23,607 nucleotides of DNA, from assembly GCA_009693435.1 (NCBI GenBank), contig SHXF01000066.1, positions 1 to 23,607 on the forward strand. Reading direction: 5' to 3'. The translations under genes were made by a program, and so were the position numbers. The notes below the pieces were generated by a model, which saw only the letters and a list, made by a program, of their open reading frames with translations, was not told the DNA's origin and searched no databases. This document shows positions 1 to 10,284 of the stretch, piece after piece. Every line of letters starts with the position of its first letter. Position 1 is the first letter of the stretch. Origin of the DNA: Betaproteobacteria bacterium. GTDB lineage: Bacteria; Pseudomonadota; Gammaproteobacteria; Burkholderiales; SG8-39.

Positions 1-69
1 TTCCGCGGCAAAAGCTACCGGCTCAAAGAAGCCGCCAACCGCCTTGCAAAGGCCAACCAATCCGAGTAA
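1..69 (+). pseudogene. istB: IS21-type IstB helper ATPase, C-terminal 22 residues (cut by window edge)
   Basis: An open frame enters from the left edge and stops with TAA at 67-69. Its last residues read FRGKSYRLKEAA and then a short basic tail, which I recognise as the usual C-terminus of IS21-family IstB proteins, the AAA+ helpers of the IstA transposase. The terminal repeats just downstream (98-143) support the call. Only the tail is visible, so it cannot be said whether the element is intact to the left. No catalytic motif lies inside the window. Confidence 0.6.
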
Positions 70-97
70 CAATCCATCCATTCCTGTCGTTCCCCCT

Positions 98-143
98 GGG
101 GGAATTTGACCTGGCCACAGATGGGGGAATTTGAAGTGGCCAC
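98..143. repeat. IS21-type terminal direct repeats
   Basis: Two near-identical 21-bp copies lie at 98-118 and 123-143. Both begin GGGGGAATTTGA and end TGGCCAC; they differ in the two bases after TTGA. Repeated motifs of this kind at the ends of IS21-family elements are binding sites for the transposase. Their place 29 bp after the istB stop suggests that the right end of the IS lies near 143-150. I could not identify a target duplication. Confidence 0.6.
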
Positions 144-170
144 CGGGGATCTAACCTTATTCGTTAGGCA

Positions 171-503
171 TCAGACGGCGACGCGTTGAGCGAGTGCTTC
201 TTGGGCCAGAGTGTTGAGGCTCTTGCCCTCTGCTTGAGCAGCGATAGCAAGCTTCTCGTGTAGCTCAGGAGGAATCCGCAGATTGAACTTCCCGGAGTAG
301 CTGCGCCGAGGTTCAATGCCCTTCTCCTTGCAGACCTCCTGGAACACCGTCAATGACTTCTTGAACTCTGCTCGAAGCTCTTTCGGCGTCTTGCCGTAGA
401 AATCAGCGCCGCCAGTAAGACCGAGAATTTCGCCCCTGAACATATCGATTTCAGGGTCGTATTCGATCTTGGCGTTGTATCCGTCTACCGTCATCACGTT
501 CAT
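171..503 (-). CDS. hicB: HicB-family antitoxin
   Basis: A 110-residue protein with the two-part HicB layout: an N-terminal HicB-like fold (about residues 1-70, with the YDPEIDMFRGEI and LTGGADFYGKT segments) that caps the toxin, and a C-terminal ribbon-helix-helix DNA-binding part (FNLRIPPELHEKL, then SLNTLAQEAL). I chose the ATG at 503 because it overlaps the hicA stop as ATGA, the usual translational coupling in hicAB. A start at 530 is also open but would lie inside hicA. HicB neutralises HicA and normally represses its own operon. The pair looks complete. Confidence 0.88.
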   Translation of the reverse strand: MNVMTVDGYNAKIEYDPEIDMFRGEILGLTGGADFYGKTPKELRAEFKKSLTVFQEVCKEKGIEPRRSYSGKFNLRIPPELHEKLAIAAQAEGKSLNTLAQEALAQRVAV

Positions 504-754
504 GGCTTCACTCCATGTTGTTCGAGCCACTTCTTCACAGAGACCACGGCGCCCTTGTCAGTCTTTGGTGACGGGTGCGGTCTGTGAAAGACGCGCACTT
601 CGTTGAACAGAACGATCGCGACGCGGCTCCCCTCGCGCTCGCTCGCCTCTGCACCAAGGCCGACCAGGAGTGCTTCGATGTCCTTCCAGGCAATGTTCGC
701 GCTGGTTGGATGTGAGAAGACCGCCTCAAGGACCTTCTGATGGGCGCGCTTCAT
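500..754 (-). CDS. hicA: HicA-family mRNA interferase toxin
   Basis: An 84-residue protein with a small dsRBD-like fold, typical in size for HicA. It would cleave mRNA when not bound by HicB. It belongs to the subfamily that reads GSRVAIVL where many HicA proteins carry a GSH motif; the nearby FHRPHP stretch holds its histidines. The C-terminal KGAVVSVKKWLEQHGV helix is characteristic. It is the first gene of the pair and its stop overlaps the hicB ATG by four bases. The start at 754 has GAGG directly before it, with poor spacing, so initiation may be weak. The pair is flanked by IS21 and IS91 remnants, which points to horizontal acquisition. Confidence 0.87.
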   Translation of the reverse strand: MKRAHQKVLEAVFSHPTSANIAWKDIEALLVGLGAEASEREGSRVAIVLFNEVRVFHRPHPSPKTDKGAVVSVKKWLEQHGVKP

Positions 755-762
755 CCTCGAAT

Positions 763-781
763 GGTACCGCGAGACAGTACC
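763..781. promoter_or_regulatory. Possible hicAB operator (short inverted repeat)
   Basis: GGTAC at 763-767 and GTACC at 777-781 form a perfect 5-bp inverted repeat with a 9-bp spacer, starting 9 bp upstream of the hicA ATG. HicB antitoxins with RHH domains bind such palindromes. The arms are short, so chance is a fair alternative. I see no convincing -35/-10 pair beside it. Confidence 0.25.
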
Positions 782-821
782 GAGCGCAACGGACGTATTT
801 TCTGAGGCCCAAACGAATAGC

Positions 822-881
822 GTTTATCTGCCGCCGCACAAACGCTGAATGGTGCCGCGGCGGCGTTGGCGGCAGATAAAC
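822..881. repeat. Hairpin with 14-bp perfect arms
   Basis: GTTTATCTGCCGCC (822-835) is repeated as its exact reverse complement at 868-881. A second 5-bp stem (AACGC 841-845 with GCGTT 863-867) continues the structure inside, after a 5-base bulge. It lies between hicA and the 3' end of the IS91-type remnant, so it may be the subterminal hairpin of that element's end. Identity to a known IS91 end was not checked. Confidence 0.55.
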
Positions 882-1143
882 CTCGTTGGACTGAACCGCC
901 GTGAGAGCGGTGATTATGGGGATTGTAAGCCTGCGGGTGCTCGATGCAATCGGCAGGTGTGACGCTGCGGGCGCCCGACGAGATGTCGGGGGGCGTTTTC
1001 CGTCGGGAAGACCGGAAGGGGAGTCCGGAAACAAGCGCGGGCGAACGGCCGTGGCAGGCGAATCGGGCGATTCGGCCGAACACGTCCCTGGCGACCGACA
1101 GCGCCAAGAGTCCAACAGTTGAATGGCGAGTGCTGCGCGATGC
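882..1143. other. Non-coding stretch between hairpin and IS91 remnant
   Basis: I see no gene with a plausible start, ribosome binding site or recognisable protein here. It lies directly downstream of the transposase remnant on the minus strand and is probably the non-coding end of that IS91-type element. Confidence 0.35.
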
Positions 1144-1985
1144 TCATGGTGGTCCCCGCACGGGTGGCACGCGCACCGGTGCGATGGATGCGGTGGGTAC
1201 GAACTGACCGTTACCGCAGTGGGTACAGCGCAGCATCTCGTGCCGGTCGATACGATGCAGGAAATCCTGGACCGACTCGACCACAAGCGGATCGGGCGCC
1301 GGCGCCGCGAGCGCCGAGCGCGCCTGGGCCAGTTTCACCGCCTTCGCGGCCGGGCCGATGAGGCCGTAATGACGGATGCGCTTGAATCCCTGGGGCAACA
1401 CATGCAACAGGAAGCGCTCGATGAAGGTCTGCGCGGGCACGACGAGCGTGCACCGGCGGTTGCCGTGGGCGGAGTCGCGCACCCGCAAACGCACCGCGTC
1501 CCCTCCATGCCGAGGATGCGCTCGTTGGAGATCGCCACCCGATGCGTGTAGCGGCCCAGGTAGTCGAGCACCTGCTCGGGCCCGCCGAGGGACTGTTTGG
1601 CGTAGACCACCCAGTCATGCCGATGAACCTTGGCGAGCAGATCGCGCCATGCTTGATCGGCGAGTCCTGTTTCTGCCAGTTTCCCGTCCTCGCGTGCGCG
1701 CTTCAGGGCGGCGACGAATTTCCCGCGGAACACGCGAGACAGCGCCTTGACCGGAAACATGAAACCGTCTTTCGCGGCCACCCAACTGCCGTCGGCCTTC
1801 AGTGCCCCGCCGGGCACCAGCGCATGCAGGTGCACGTCGCCCCATGTCCTGCTTCCACGTATGCAGCACCAGCGTGAACGCAGGGGTGCCGCCGAGCCAG
1901 CGCGGGTTCGCGGCAATGCCGGCGGCGTCGCGCGCGGCGCAGTAAATGCGTTGCGCCGTTTTAATGTCGATGCCCTGGTTTGAGG
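1144..1985 (-). pseudogene. IS91-type Y2/HUH transposase, truncated and twice frameshifted
   Basis: Three minus-strand frames join into one transposase. Frame 1 (about 1974-1845) reads YCAARDAAG, NPRWLGGTPAFTLVLHTW. Frame 2 (about 1845-1500) reads DVHLHALVPGGAL with the HUH metal-binding histidines, SRVFRGKFVAAL, and VYAKQSLGGPEQVLDYLGRY. Frame 3 (about 1495-1144) reads FIERFLLHVLPQGFKRIRHYG and ends in a CTHCGNGQ zinc-like pair. The frame changes fall near 1845 and 1500. The N-terminal zinc-binding part is missing, replaced near 1985 by unrelated sequence. It cannot encode an active enzyme as it stands. The order of motifs is typical of IS91-family transposases. Confidence 0.8.
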
Positions 1986-2002
1986 CGCACAAGGCGCAGA
2001 GC

Positions 2003-2480
2003 ATGGAACCGATCCCCGATGCCCAATTGCATAAGCGCGAGCTTGACATCATCCGACGGGCGAAGGCGGCGCTGCGGGCAGCGCAAAAGGATGTCGGGCG
2101 CCACGGTCATGCCTTCATCGAGCATTTCTGGTCACAACTCCCGCGCAAGACCAAAGACGGCGCCGTCTGCATCGTTCCTCTGGCGCTACAACGGCAACCG
2201 TGTCGGACACGCGCAGGGCGGAGTGTTGTTTGCGATGACGGTATCGGCGATGAAGGCTTTGCCCACTGCCTCGGTGCCGACCAGCGCCCCGGCCTGGTAC
2301 ATCCGCCCTGGAACCGGCCACAAACTCAAGGTGCGCTCGCGCATCCTGCAGCAGGGACGTACTACGGTCGTGGTGCTCACCGAGGTCTCGGACGCGGAGG
2401 GTCATCGCGTGCTGGAGGTCATGACCACTCACGCCTATCCCGAACACCATGTGCATCCTGACAATGCAGGCAGGACCTAG
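2003..2480 (+). pseudogene. PaaI-like hotdog thioesterase, frameshifted
   Basis: The first half (from ATG 2003, frame of FIEHFWSQLPRKTKDG) and the second half (RYNGNRVGHAQGGVLFAMT to the TAG at 2478-2480) are in different frames; the shift lies between about 2155 and 2182 and corresponds to one extra base or two lost. The second half matches the PaaI/acyl-CoA thioesterase pattern: a GHAQGG motif at the start of the hotdog helix, then AWYIRPGTG, LKVRSRILQQGRTTVVV and a C-terminal VLEVMTTHA strand. Such enzymes hydrolyse acyl-CoA thioesters. The upstream side abuts the IS91 remnant, so the 5' end may also be damaged. A sequencing error cannot be ruled out. Confidence 0.65.
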
Positions 2481-2522
2481 TGTCTGCAGTGGTGTTGCCT
2501 TACCAAATTGATCAATGCGCGA

Positions 2523-5225
<2,703 letters not shown>

Positions 5226-5303
5226 GGTTACGGCCTGGCCATTGGGGAAAAGCGTGGGAATCCTCGACTCAAGGCGAATGTCCAGTCATATGAACCGCGA
5301 TTT

Positions 5304-5345
5304 GTCCCGTCAGGTGTCCCGTAAGGTGTCCCGTCAGATGTCCCG
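5304..5345. repeat. 12-bp tandem repeat, about 3.5 copies
   Basis: Units GTCCCGTCAGGT (5304-5315), GTCCCGTAAGGT (5316-5327) and GTCCCGTCAGAT (5328-5339) are followed by a partial GTCCCG. Copies differ by one base each. The array fills the space directly after the stop of the binding-protein gene and before the kinase gene. I see no stable hairpin in it. Confidence 0.8.
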
Positions 5346-5348
5346 CCA

Positions 5349-6182
5349 TCACTTTGGCACTGCACTCGGGGATAAAATGCCATGAACGCTCAATATCTTC
5401 TCGCCTTCCGCGGATTTTACAAAACCCATGAAGGCACGTGCTGCGGGTGACAGTGTGCCGCGAGTCCGGTGGATCAGTCCAAGGGACAGCCAGACCGGAT
5501 AGCGGCCTGCGGCCAGGTTTTCTGGCGTGGGTTCCACTTTGTCAAGCGCCAGGGCGATGACCTTGGTTTTGTTGGCATGCAGAGCCGACCGATTCAGCAT
5601 TCCCAAGCTGGTGTCGTAGCGGTCCAGCAGTTCAATCATCTGCGGATCGAAGAGCACCAGCTTGACCGCGTCTGGATAAACCATGTCCTGGAATGCAGGA
5701 ATATATCTGGCCATTGCCTTGCGTGACGTTTCGCTGATCTCGCGCCCCACGGCACGAATCGGGGCGGCCTTTGCGCCCAGTTGGCGCCAGTCGGACGTTT
5801 TTCCGCTGAACACATCGATCATCTGGGCGGAGCTGACGGTTCGCACCGTCACCGCCGCGCCGGCAACGAACACCACTGCATCGCGGCCGATGGGGACATA
5901 TGTCAGGCCCTTGGCCTGTTCCGCGTCGGTCAACGGGCGGCCGATGCGTGCCAGATCGGTCTTCTCCGCCAGCAGGTCCCGAACCGCTCCCGCGGCCCCG
6001 ATGCTGGTCGGCACCGACACATGGTGCTCTTTCTGCTGCTGGTTGAATTTCTGCGCCATCACACCGAGCACATACTCGGGGTTGCCGCTGCCGGGGACGA
6101 CCAGTTCGGCTGACAGGGCCGCACCGCAGAGCAGCAAGCCCAGTGTGGCAAGCAGGGGTATCGCCCGGATGGTGGTGGGCAT
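5349..6182 (-). CDS. PstS-like periplasmic substrate-binding protein
   Basis: A 277-residue protein. Residues 1-25 form a signal peptide (basic start, hydrophobic LLATLGLLLCGAAL, cleavage likely after ALSA). The mature part begins LVVPGSGNPEYVLG and continues with IGAAGAVRDLLAEKTDLARIGRPL, patterns of PstS-like phosphate/anion-binding proteins. I chose the ATG at 6182 because AAAGGAAA lies just before it and the signal peptide follows at once; the open frame extends further but with implausible sequence. No permease or ATPase genes adjoin it, unlike a normal pst operon. The gene downstream is a hybrid kinase, so a sensory role, with the protein presenting its ligand to the kinase, is a reasonable inference. 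Confidence 0.85.
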   Translation of the reverse strand: MPTTIRAIPLLATLGLLLCGAALSAELVVPGSGNPEYVLGVMAQKFNQQQKEHHVSVPTSIGAAGAVRDLLAEKTDLARIGRPLTDAEQAKGLTYVPIGRDAVVFVAGAAVTVRTVSSAQMIDVFSGKTSDWRQLGAKAAPIRAVGREISETSRKAMARYIPAFQDMVYPDAVKLVLFDPQMIELLDRYDTSLGMLNRSALHANKTKVIALALDKVEPTPENLAAGRYPVWLSLGLIHRTRGTLSPAARAFMGFVKSAEGEKILSVHGILSPSAVPK

Positions 6183-6397
6183 GGCTTTCCTTTCATTGAT
6201 GCTGGAATTCACGGACTCAACTACGTTCCTATGAGAATTATCCGGAATTCTAGCGGCGATCTTGCATTGTGAAACGCGCATTTGGACGAGAATTTCCTCG
6301 CTATTACTCGGACCATCCAGCGAGTCGCCCGGTGTCACTCGCCAGCGGGGGAGGCACTGCCATTGCCATTGCCATCTTATAGCCACGCCGCAGCTAG

Positions 6398-6718
6398 TTG
6401 CTCGCGCCGGTGCTGCGCATCATCCACCGGGTCATCGCGGGCTTTCTGCTCAAGCACGCGGGGCTCAAACGCGCCACAGCCAAAGCCGGCGCGGTCACGC
6501 TCATCCAGAGATTCGGCTCGGCCGCCAACCTGAACATCCCTCTGCACCGCCTGGTACTCAACGGGGTCTATCGCTGCACCGAGGGCCAACCGGTATTCCA
6601 GGAGGTGTGCGCCCCCAGCCGCGATGAATTAGCGGGCTTGCTCGACAGGATTATTGCGCGACTGATGAGAATGCTGACCCTACCTGGCTAGCTCATCGAA
6701 GAGGAGGGCAGCACCTAT
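6398..6718 (+). pseudogene. IS91-family transposase, internal fragment of a second subtype
   Basis: The frame reads VLRIIHRVIAGFLLKHAGLK, then LIQRFGSAANLN, LHRLVLNGVYR, and IIARLMRMLT, followed by an in-frame TAG at 6689-6691 and then LIEEEGSTY in the same frame. This is the central part of the Y2 transposase type in which the catalytic HUH motif normally reads NIHLH; here it reads NIPLH, so the first metal-binding histidine is lost. Both ends of the protein are absent. It differs in subtype from the remnant at 1144-1985. It is a dead relic. Confidence 0.75.
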
Positions 6719-6798
6719 AAAGTTATATTATTTTTCGATGAAAAGTGCCCGTTGAACACCGTTGTTATTGGATCTTCTCCGATAATTCTTCATGAATT

Positions 6799-6969
6799 GT
6801 GGGAGATTTCACGCTGGAGGCGCCGCCCGACGGCTATACGGTGCTGTTCGCCTACACCTCGGTGGCGCTCTCGCCGACCTTCCTTGCGGTAGCCCCGTAC
6901 GACATGGAAAAGGATTTCGAGGCGGCCAGCATGGTCGCCTGGGCGCCGACACCGACAATCTGCCGTTGA
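6799..6969 (+). pseudogene. Bug/TctC tricarboxylate receptor, fragment
   Basis: About 56 codons read APPDGYTVLFAYTSVALSP, then YDMEKDFEAASMVAWAP, before a TGA at 6967-6969. This is the conserved segment near residues 80-130 of periplasmic TctC (Bug) receptors, which bind carboxylates for tripartite tricarboxylate transporters. The N-terminal signal peptide and the C-terminal two thirds are missing, and no start signal is present. It lies next to the IS91 relic, so deletion during transposition is likely. The gene on the other side is convergent and intact. Confidence 0.7.
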
Positions 6970-7015
6970 CGCCTGAAGGGTGTGCCCTGGAGCCGGGAGC
7001 GCGGATTCGTTTCGC

Positions 7016-8605
7016 TCAGAAGCCCACGGCGAGGCTGTCACGGCGCGCATCGGAGGCGGCGGCGTAGCCTTCGTCCAGCCGGTACAGCAACTGGCCGCAA
7101 CCGAAGTCCATGTAGCCGGGCGCGAGTTCCACGACATTGTGGCCGCGGCGCGCGAGTTCCGACGACGTGGCCGGCGCCACTTCGTGTTCGAAATTGATAT
7201 CCATGCCCTGCACGATGCGAAAGCGCGGGCCGTCGAGCGCAGCCTGCGCGTTCTGGCCGTAGTCGGCCATGCGCACCAGCAGCTGCAGGTGGCCCTGCGG
7301 CTGCATGGTGCCGCCCATCAGGCCGAGAGTGGTGACCGGCACGCCGTTCTTCGTGACGAATCCGGGAATGATGGTCTGGTAGGGGCGCTTGTTCGGCGCG
7401 ACGCAGTTCGGATGCCCCGCCTGCAGGTTGAAACCCGAGCCGCGGTTCTGCAGGCTGATGCCGGTGCCCGGCACCACGACGCCCGAGCCGAAGCCCATGA
7501 AATTCGACTGTATCATCGACACCATCATGCCGCCCGCATCGGCCGCGGCGAGGTACACGGTGCCGCCCTTGGGCGGCGTGCCGTGGCCGAAATCCTGCGC
7601 CCGCTTCATGTCGATCAGCGCGGCGCGCTGCTTCAGGTAGGCCGGATCGAGCAACTGCGCCGAGGTCACGTCCATGGCCTGCGCATCGGCGATGTAGCGG
7701 GTGCCGTCGGCGAACGCGAGCTTCAGCGCCTCGATCTGCAGGTGCATGCTGTCGGGCCCGTCCACGGGATGGCTGGCCATGTCGAAGTGCGCCAGGATGC
7801 CCAGGGCAATCAGGCAGACGATGCCCTGGCCGTTGGGCGGAATCTCGTGCATCGTCAGTCCCCGATAGTCCTGCGTGATGGTGCCCACCCATTCGTTCGT
7901 GTGCGCCGCCAGGTCGGCGCGCGTCATGGCGCCGCCGTTGGCTTTGGCATGCGCCTCCAGTTTCTCGGCGAGTTCGCCGCGATAGAACGCCTCGCCCCGG
8001 GTCGCGGCGATGCGCGCCAGTGTTTTCGCCTGGTCGGGAAAGCGGAACATCTCGCCTGCGCGCGGCGCGCGGCCGCCGGGCATGAAGGCTTCGGGAAAGC
8101 CGGGCTGCACTTTCAATTCGTTCACCTGCTGGTCCCAGCGCGTGGCGATGAACGGCGACACCGGAAAGCCGTTCGTCGCGTAATCGATCGCCGGTTCGAA
8201 CAGTTTCTCGAAAGGGAGCTTGCCGAAACGTTTTGACATCTCGGCCCACAGCGAAACGCAGCCGGGTACCGAGACGCTGTTCCAGCCGCGCGGGGGCATC
8301 GTCTTGGCGCCCTTGAAGTAATCCGGGGTCCATGCCGCGGGCGAGCGGCCGGAGGCATTCACGCCGTGCAGTTGCTTGCCATCCCAGATGATGGCGAAGG
8401 CATCGCTGCCGATGCCGTTGGAGATCGGCTCGACCACGGTGAGCGTGATCGCGGTGGCGAGCGCCGCATCCACCGCGTTGCCGCCGGCGAGCAGCATGCG
8501 CAGTCCCGCCTGCGAAGCGAGCGGCTGCGATGTCGACACCACATTGCGCGCCATGGTGGGCTTGCGCGGGGTGCGGTAAGGGGTGCTCCAGTCGTTCGCG
8601 CTCAT
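7016..8605 (-). CDS. ggt: Gamma-glutamyltransferase family protein (no signal peptide)
   Basis: A 529-residue N-terminal-nucleophile hydrolase of the gamma-glutamyltranspeptidase family. N-terminal hallmarks are SQAGLRMLLAGGNAVDAALA and VVEPISNGIGSDAF. The predicted autocleavage site and nucleophile is Thr349 in KGGTVYLAAAD, followed by SMIQSNFMGFGSG, GTGISLQNRGSGF and the LMGGTMQPQGHLQ motif near 429-441. There is no signal peptide, so it probably acts in the cytoplasm, like YwrD-type members, rather than on periplasmic glutathione. The ATG at 8605 is preceded by GAGAGGAA. It starts 31 bp after the AAA ATPase gene ends, so the two are probably cotranscribed. The true substrate is not known from sequence. 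Confidence 0.9.
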   Translation of the reverse strand: MSANDWSTPYRTPRKPTMARNVVSTSQPLASQAGLRMLLAGGNAVDAALATAITLTVVEPISNGIGSDAFAIIWDGKQLHGVNASGRSPAAWTPDYFKGAKTMPPRGWNSVSVPGCVSLWAEMSKRFGKLPFEKLFEPAIDYATNGFPVSPFIATRWDQQVNELKVQPGFPEAFMPGGRAPRAGEMFRFPDQAKTLARIAATRGEAFYRGELAEKLEAHAKANGGAMTRADLAAHTNEWVGTITQDYRGLTMHEIPPNGQGIVCLIALGILAHFDMASHPVDGPDSMHLQIEALKLAFADGTRYIADAQAMDVTSAQLLDPAYLKQRAALIDMKRAQDFGHGTPPKGGTVYLAAADAGGMMVSMIQSNFMGFGSGVVVPGTGISLQNRGSGFNLQAGHPNCVAPNKRPYQTIIPGFVTKNGVPVTTLGLMGGTMQPQGHLQLLVRMADYGQNAQAALDGPRFRIVQGMDINFEHEVAPATSSELARRGHNVVELAPGYMDFGCGQLLYRLDEGYAAASDARRDSLAVGF

Positions 8606-8636
8606 TGGCTTCCTCTCGGGTTGGATGGGTTCTGCT

Positions 8637-10133
8637 CTAGTCGGCGGACACGGCGCGTTCCTTCGCCCACGCCCGCAGTTCGGTGATTTTCTCGGACATG
8701 ACCACGGAAATAGGCCGGGTTCGCCGCAATTCGGCCACCACCTGCGCGGTGGACAGCGGTGTTTTCTCGGCGTGCGCTTCGTACAGACCCGAAATGATGG
8801 CCTGCTCGATTTCGGCGCCCGAGAAGCCGTTGCTTGCGGCGATGAGCGCGCGGAGGTCGAACTGTACCGGATCGCATTTTCTCTTGGCGAGGTGCAGCTT
8901 GAAGATCTGTTCGCGCCCCGGCTCGCCCGGCAGGTCGACGAAAAATATCTCGTCGAAGCGGCCCTTCCTCAGCAGTTCGGGCGGCAGCTGGGAGATGTCG
9001 TTTGCCGTGGCCACCATGAATACGCGCGCGCGGCGCTCGGCCATCCAGGTGAGCAGGGTGCCGAGCACCCGCCGCGACACGCCGCCGTCGGCACTGCCGC
9101 TCGCATCGCCGCCTATGCCTTTCTCGATTTCGTCCATCCACAGCACGCAGGGCGACATGGCCGCGGCAATCGACAGCGCTTCGCGCATGTTGCGCTCGGT
9201 CTCGCCGTGGTACTTCTGGTAGAGCGTGCCGAAATCCAGGCGAAACAGCGGCAGATGCCAGGCGCCGGCGACGCATTTCGCGGCCAGGCTTTTCCCCGCG
9301 CCCTGCACCCCCAGCAGCAGCACGCCCTTGGGCGGCGGCAGGGGGTTCGCATTGTCGTCCCCGCCGTCGCCCGCCAGGAAAATTTCGCGCCGCACCTTGA
9401 GCCAGCGCTTCAGGTTGGCCAGTCCGCCCAGTTCATCGATGTTGGGTATGCCGGGCTCGAGCGCCAGGATTTCGCTCGCCTGCAGGTACTCGTGCTTCGC
9501 CTTCAGCACCTTGCCGATGTCGGCAAGGGTGACCTGCCCGTCGTCGCGTATCACCATGCGCGCAAGGCGCCGCGCTTCTTCCTCGCTCAAGCCGCCGAGG
9601 TGCTGCACCAGCATGGCGAGGGCTTCGGGTTTGGCCGATACGCGCGTGCCGGTAGCCGTGCGGTAGCGCGCCGCTTCTTCGTTGAGGATTTCCTGGATGC
9701 GCTTCGCATCGGGCAGGGAAGGCTTGAAGGTCGTCGCCAGCCGCGAGAGTTCCTTGGGCACCTGGATCTGGTGCGACATGAACACCAGCATGCGCGGCAC
9801 GACCTCGGCCTTCTGCGCGATGTTCTTGATGGTGCGCACCACCATCGGATCCTCGAGGAAAGGGTGCGCGTCGAAGAACAGGTAGATCGCGTTCTGCGGC
9901 GATGCCTCCACGTGATGCAGGGCATCGGGCAGGCTCTTGGTGTTGTAGATCGATTCGACCCGGTTGAGGGCGCGCAATCCCTGATTGAGATTCCAGGTGA
10001 AGAGTATGCGATCGTTCAGCAGGGTGAATCGCTCGAGCAGCGCGGTGACCTTCTGCTCTTCGTGGGATTCGATCATCACCACGGGCGTGCGCGCCCGCAG
10101 CAGCGTTTCAAGATCCTGGATGTCCGCGTTCAT
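8637..10133 (-). CDS. Ycf46-like AAA family ATPase
   Basis: A 498-residue protein. The N-terminal 200 residues begin MNADIQDLETLLRARTPVVMI, the start typical of Ycf46-like ATPases, a poorly characterised family shared by bacteria and algal plastids. The AAA core has Walker A GVQGAGKS (275-282), Walker B VLWMDEIEK (330-338), sensor 1 ATAND near 375-379 and arginine-finger candidates Arg389/Arg392 in LRKGRFDE, then a small helical lid (SGAEIEQAI). No protease or membrane segment is fused, so an unfoldase or remodelling role is likely but the target is unknown. I chose the ATG at 10133; the frame stays open upstream through a 24-bp repeat array, which I take as non-coding. Confidence 0.88.
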   Translation of the reverse strand: MNADIQDLETLLRARTPVVMIESHEEQKVTALLERFTLLNDRILFTWNLNQGLRALNRVESIYNTKSLPDALHHVEASPQNAIYLFFDAHPFLEDPMVVRTIKNIAQKAEVVPRMLVFMSHQIQVPKELSRLATTFKPSLPDAKRIQEILNEEAARYRTATGTRVSAKPEALAMLVQHLGGLSEEEARRLARMVIRDDGQVTLADIGKVLKAKHEYLQASEILALEPGIPNIDELGGLANLKRWLKVRREIFLAGDGGDDNANPLPPPKGVLLLGVQGAGKSLAAKCVAGAWHLPLFRLDFGTLYQKYHGETERNMREALSIAAAMSPCVLWMDEIEKGIGGDASGSADGGVSRRVLGTLLTWMAERRARVFMVATANDISQLPPELLRKGRFDEIFFVDLPGEPGREQIFKLHLAKRKCDPVQFDLRALIAASNGFSGAEIEQAIISGLYEAHAEKTPLSTAQVVAELRRTRPISVVMSEKITELRAWAKERAVSAD

Positions 10134-10152
10134 GGCATGCCTTGTGTGGAGC

Positions 10153-10284
10153 GAATTGCGATCGAGGTGGAATGGCGCATCGCGCTCGATTTGGATTCGC
10201 GCATCGCGCTCGAGGTGAATTCGCGCATCGCGCTCGAGGTGGATTCGCGCATCGCGCTCGAGGTGGATTCGCGCATCGCGCTCA
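10153..10284. repeat. 24-bp tandem repeat array between metY and the AAA ATPase gene
   Basis: The unit GATTCGCGCATCGCGCTCGAGGTG has copies at 10170-10193 (diverged), 10194-10217, 10218-10241, 10242-10265 and a partial one at 10266-10284 that contains the metY stop codon. A short degenerate copy lies at 10153-10169. The three central copies are nearly identical, a sign of recent expansion. Since 24 is a multiple of three, the frame of the AAA gene stays open across it (unit ERDARIHL), but I see no start signal that would include it. Confidence 0.9.

Noticed and set aside
6354..6376. Short GCCATT repeat, possible microsatellite
   Set aside because: Fewer than four copies of six bases, not clearly above chance.
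6980..8236. Plus-strand open frame of 418 codons opposite the gamma-glutamyltransferase gene
   Set aside because: It is a shadow of high GC third positions; its composition (rich in Arg, His, Ala) and lack of any domain fit antisense noise.
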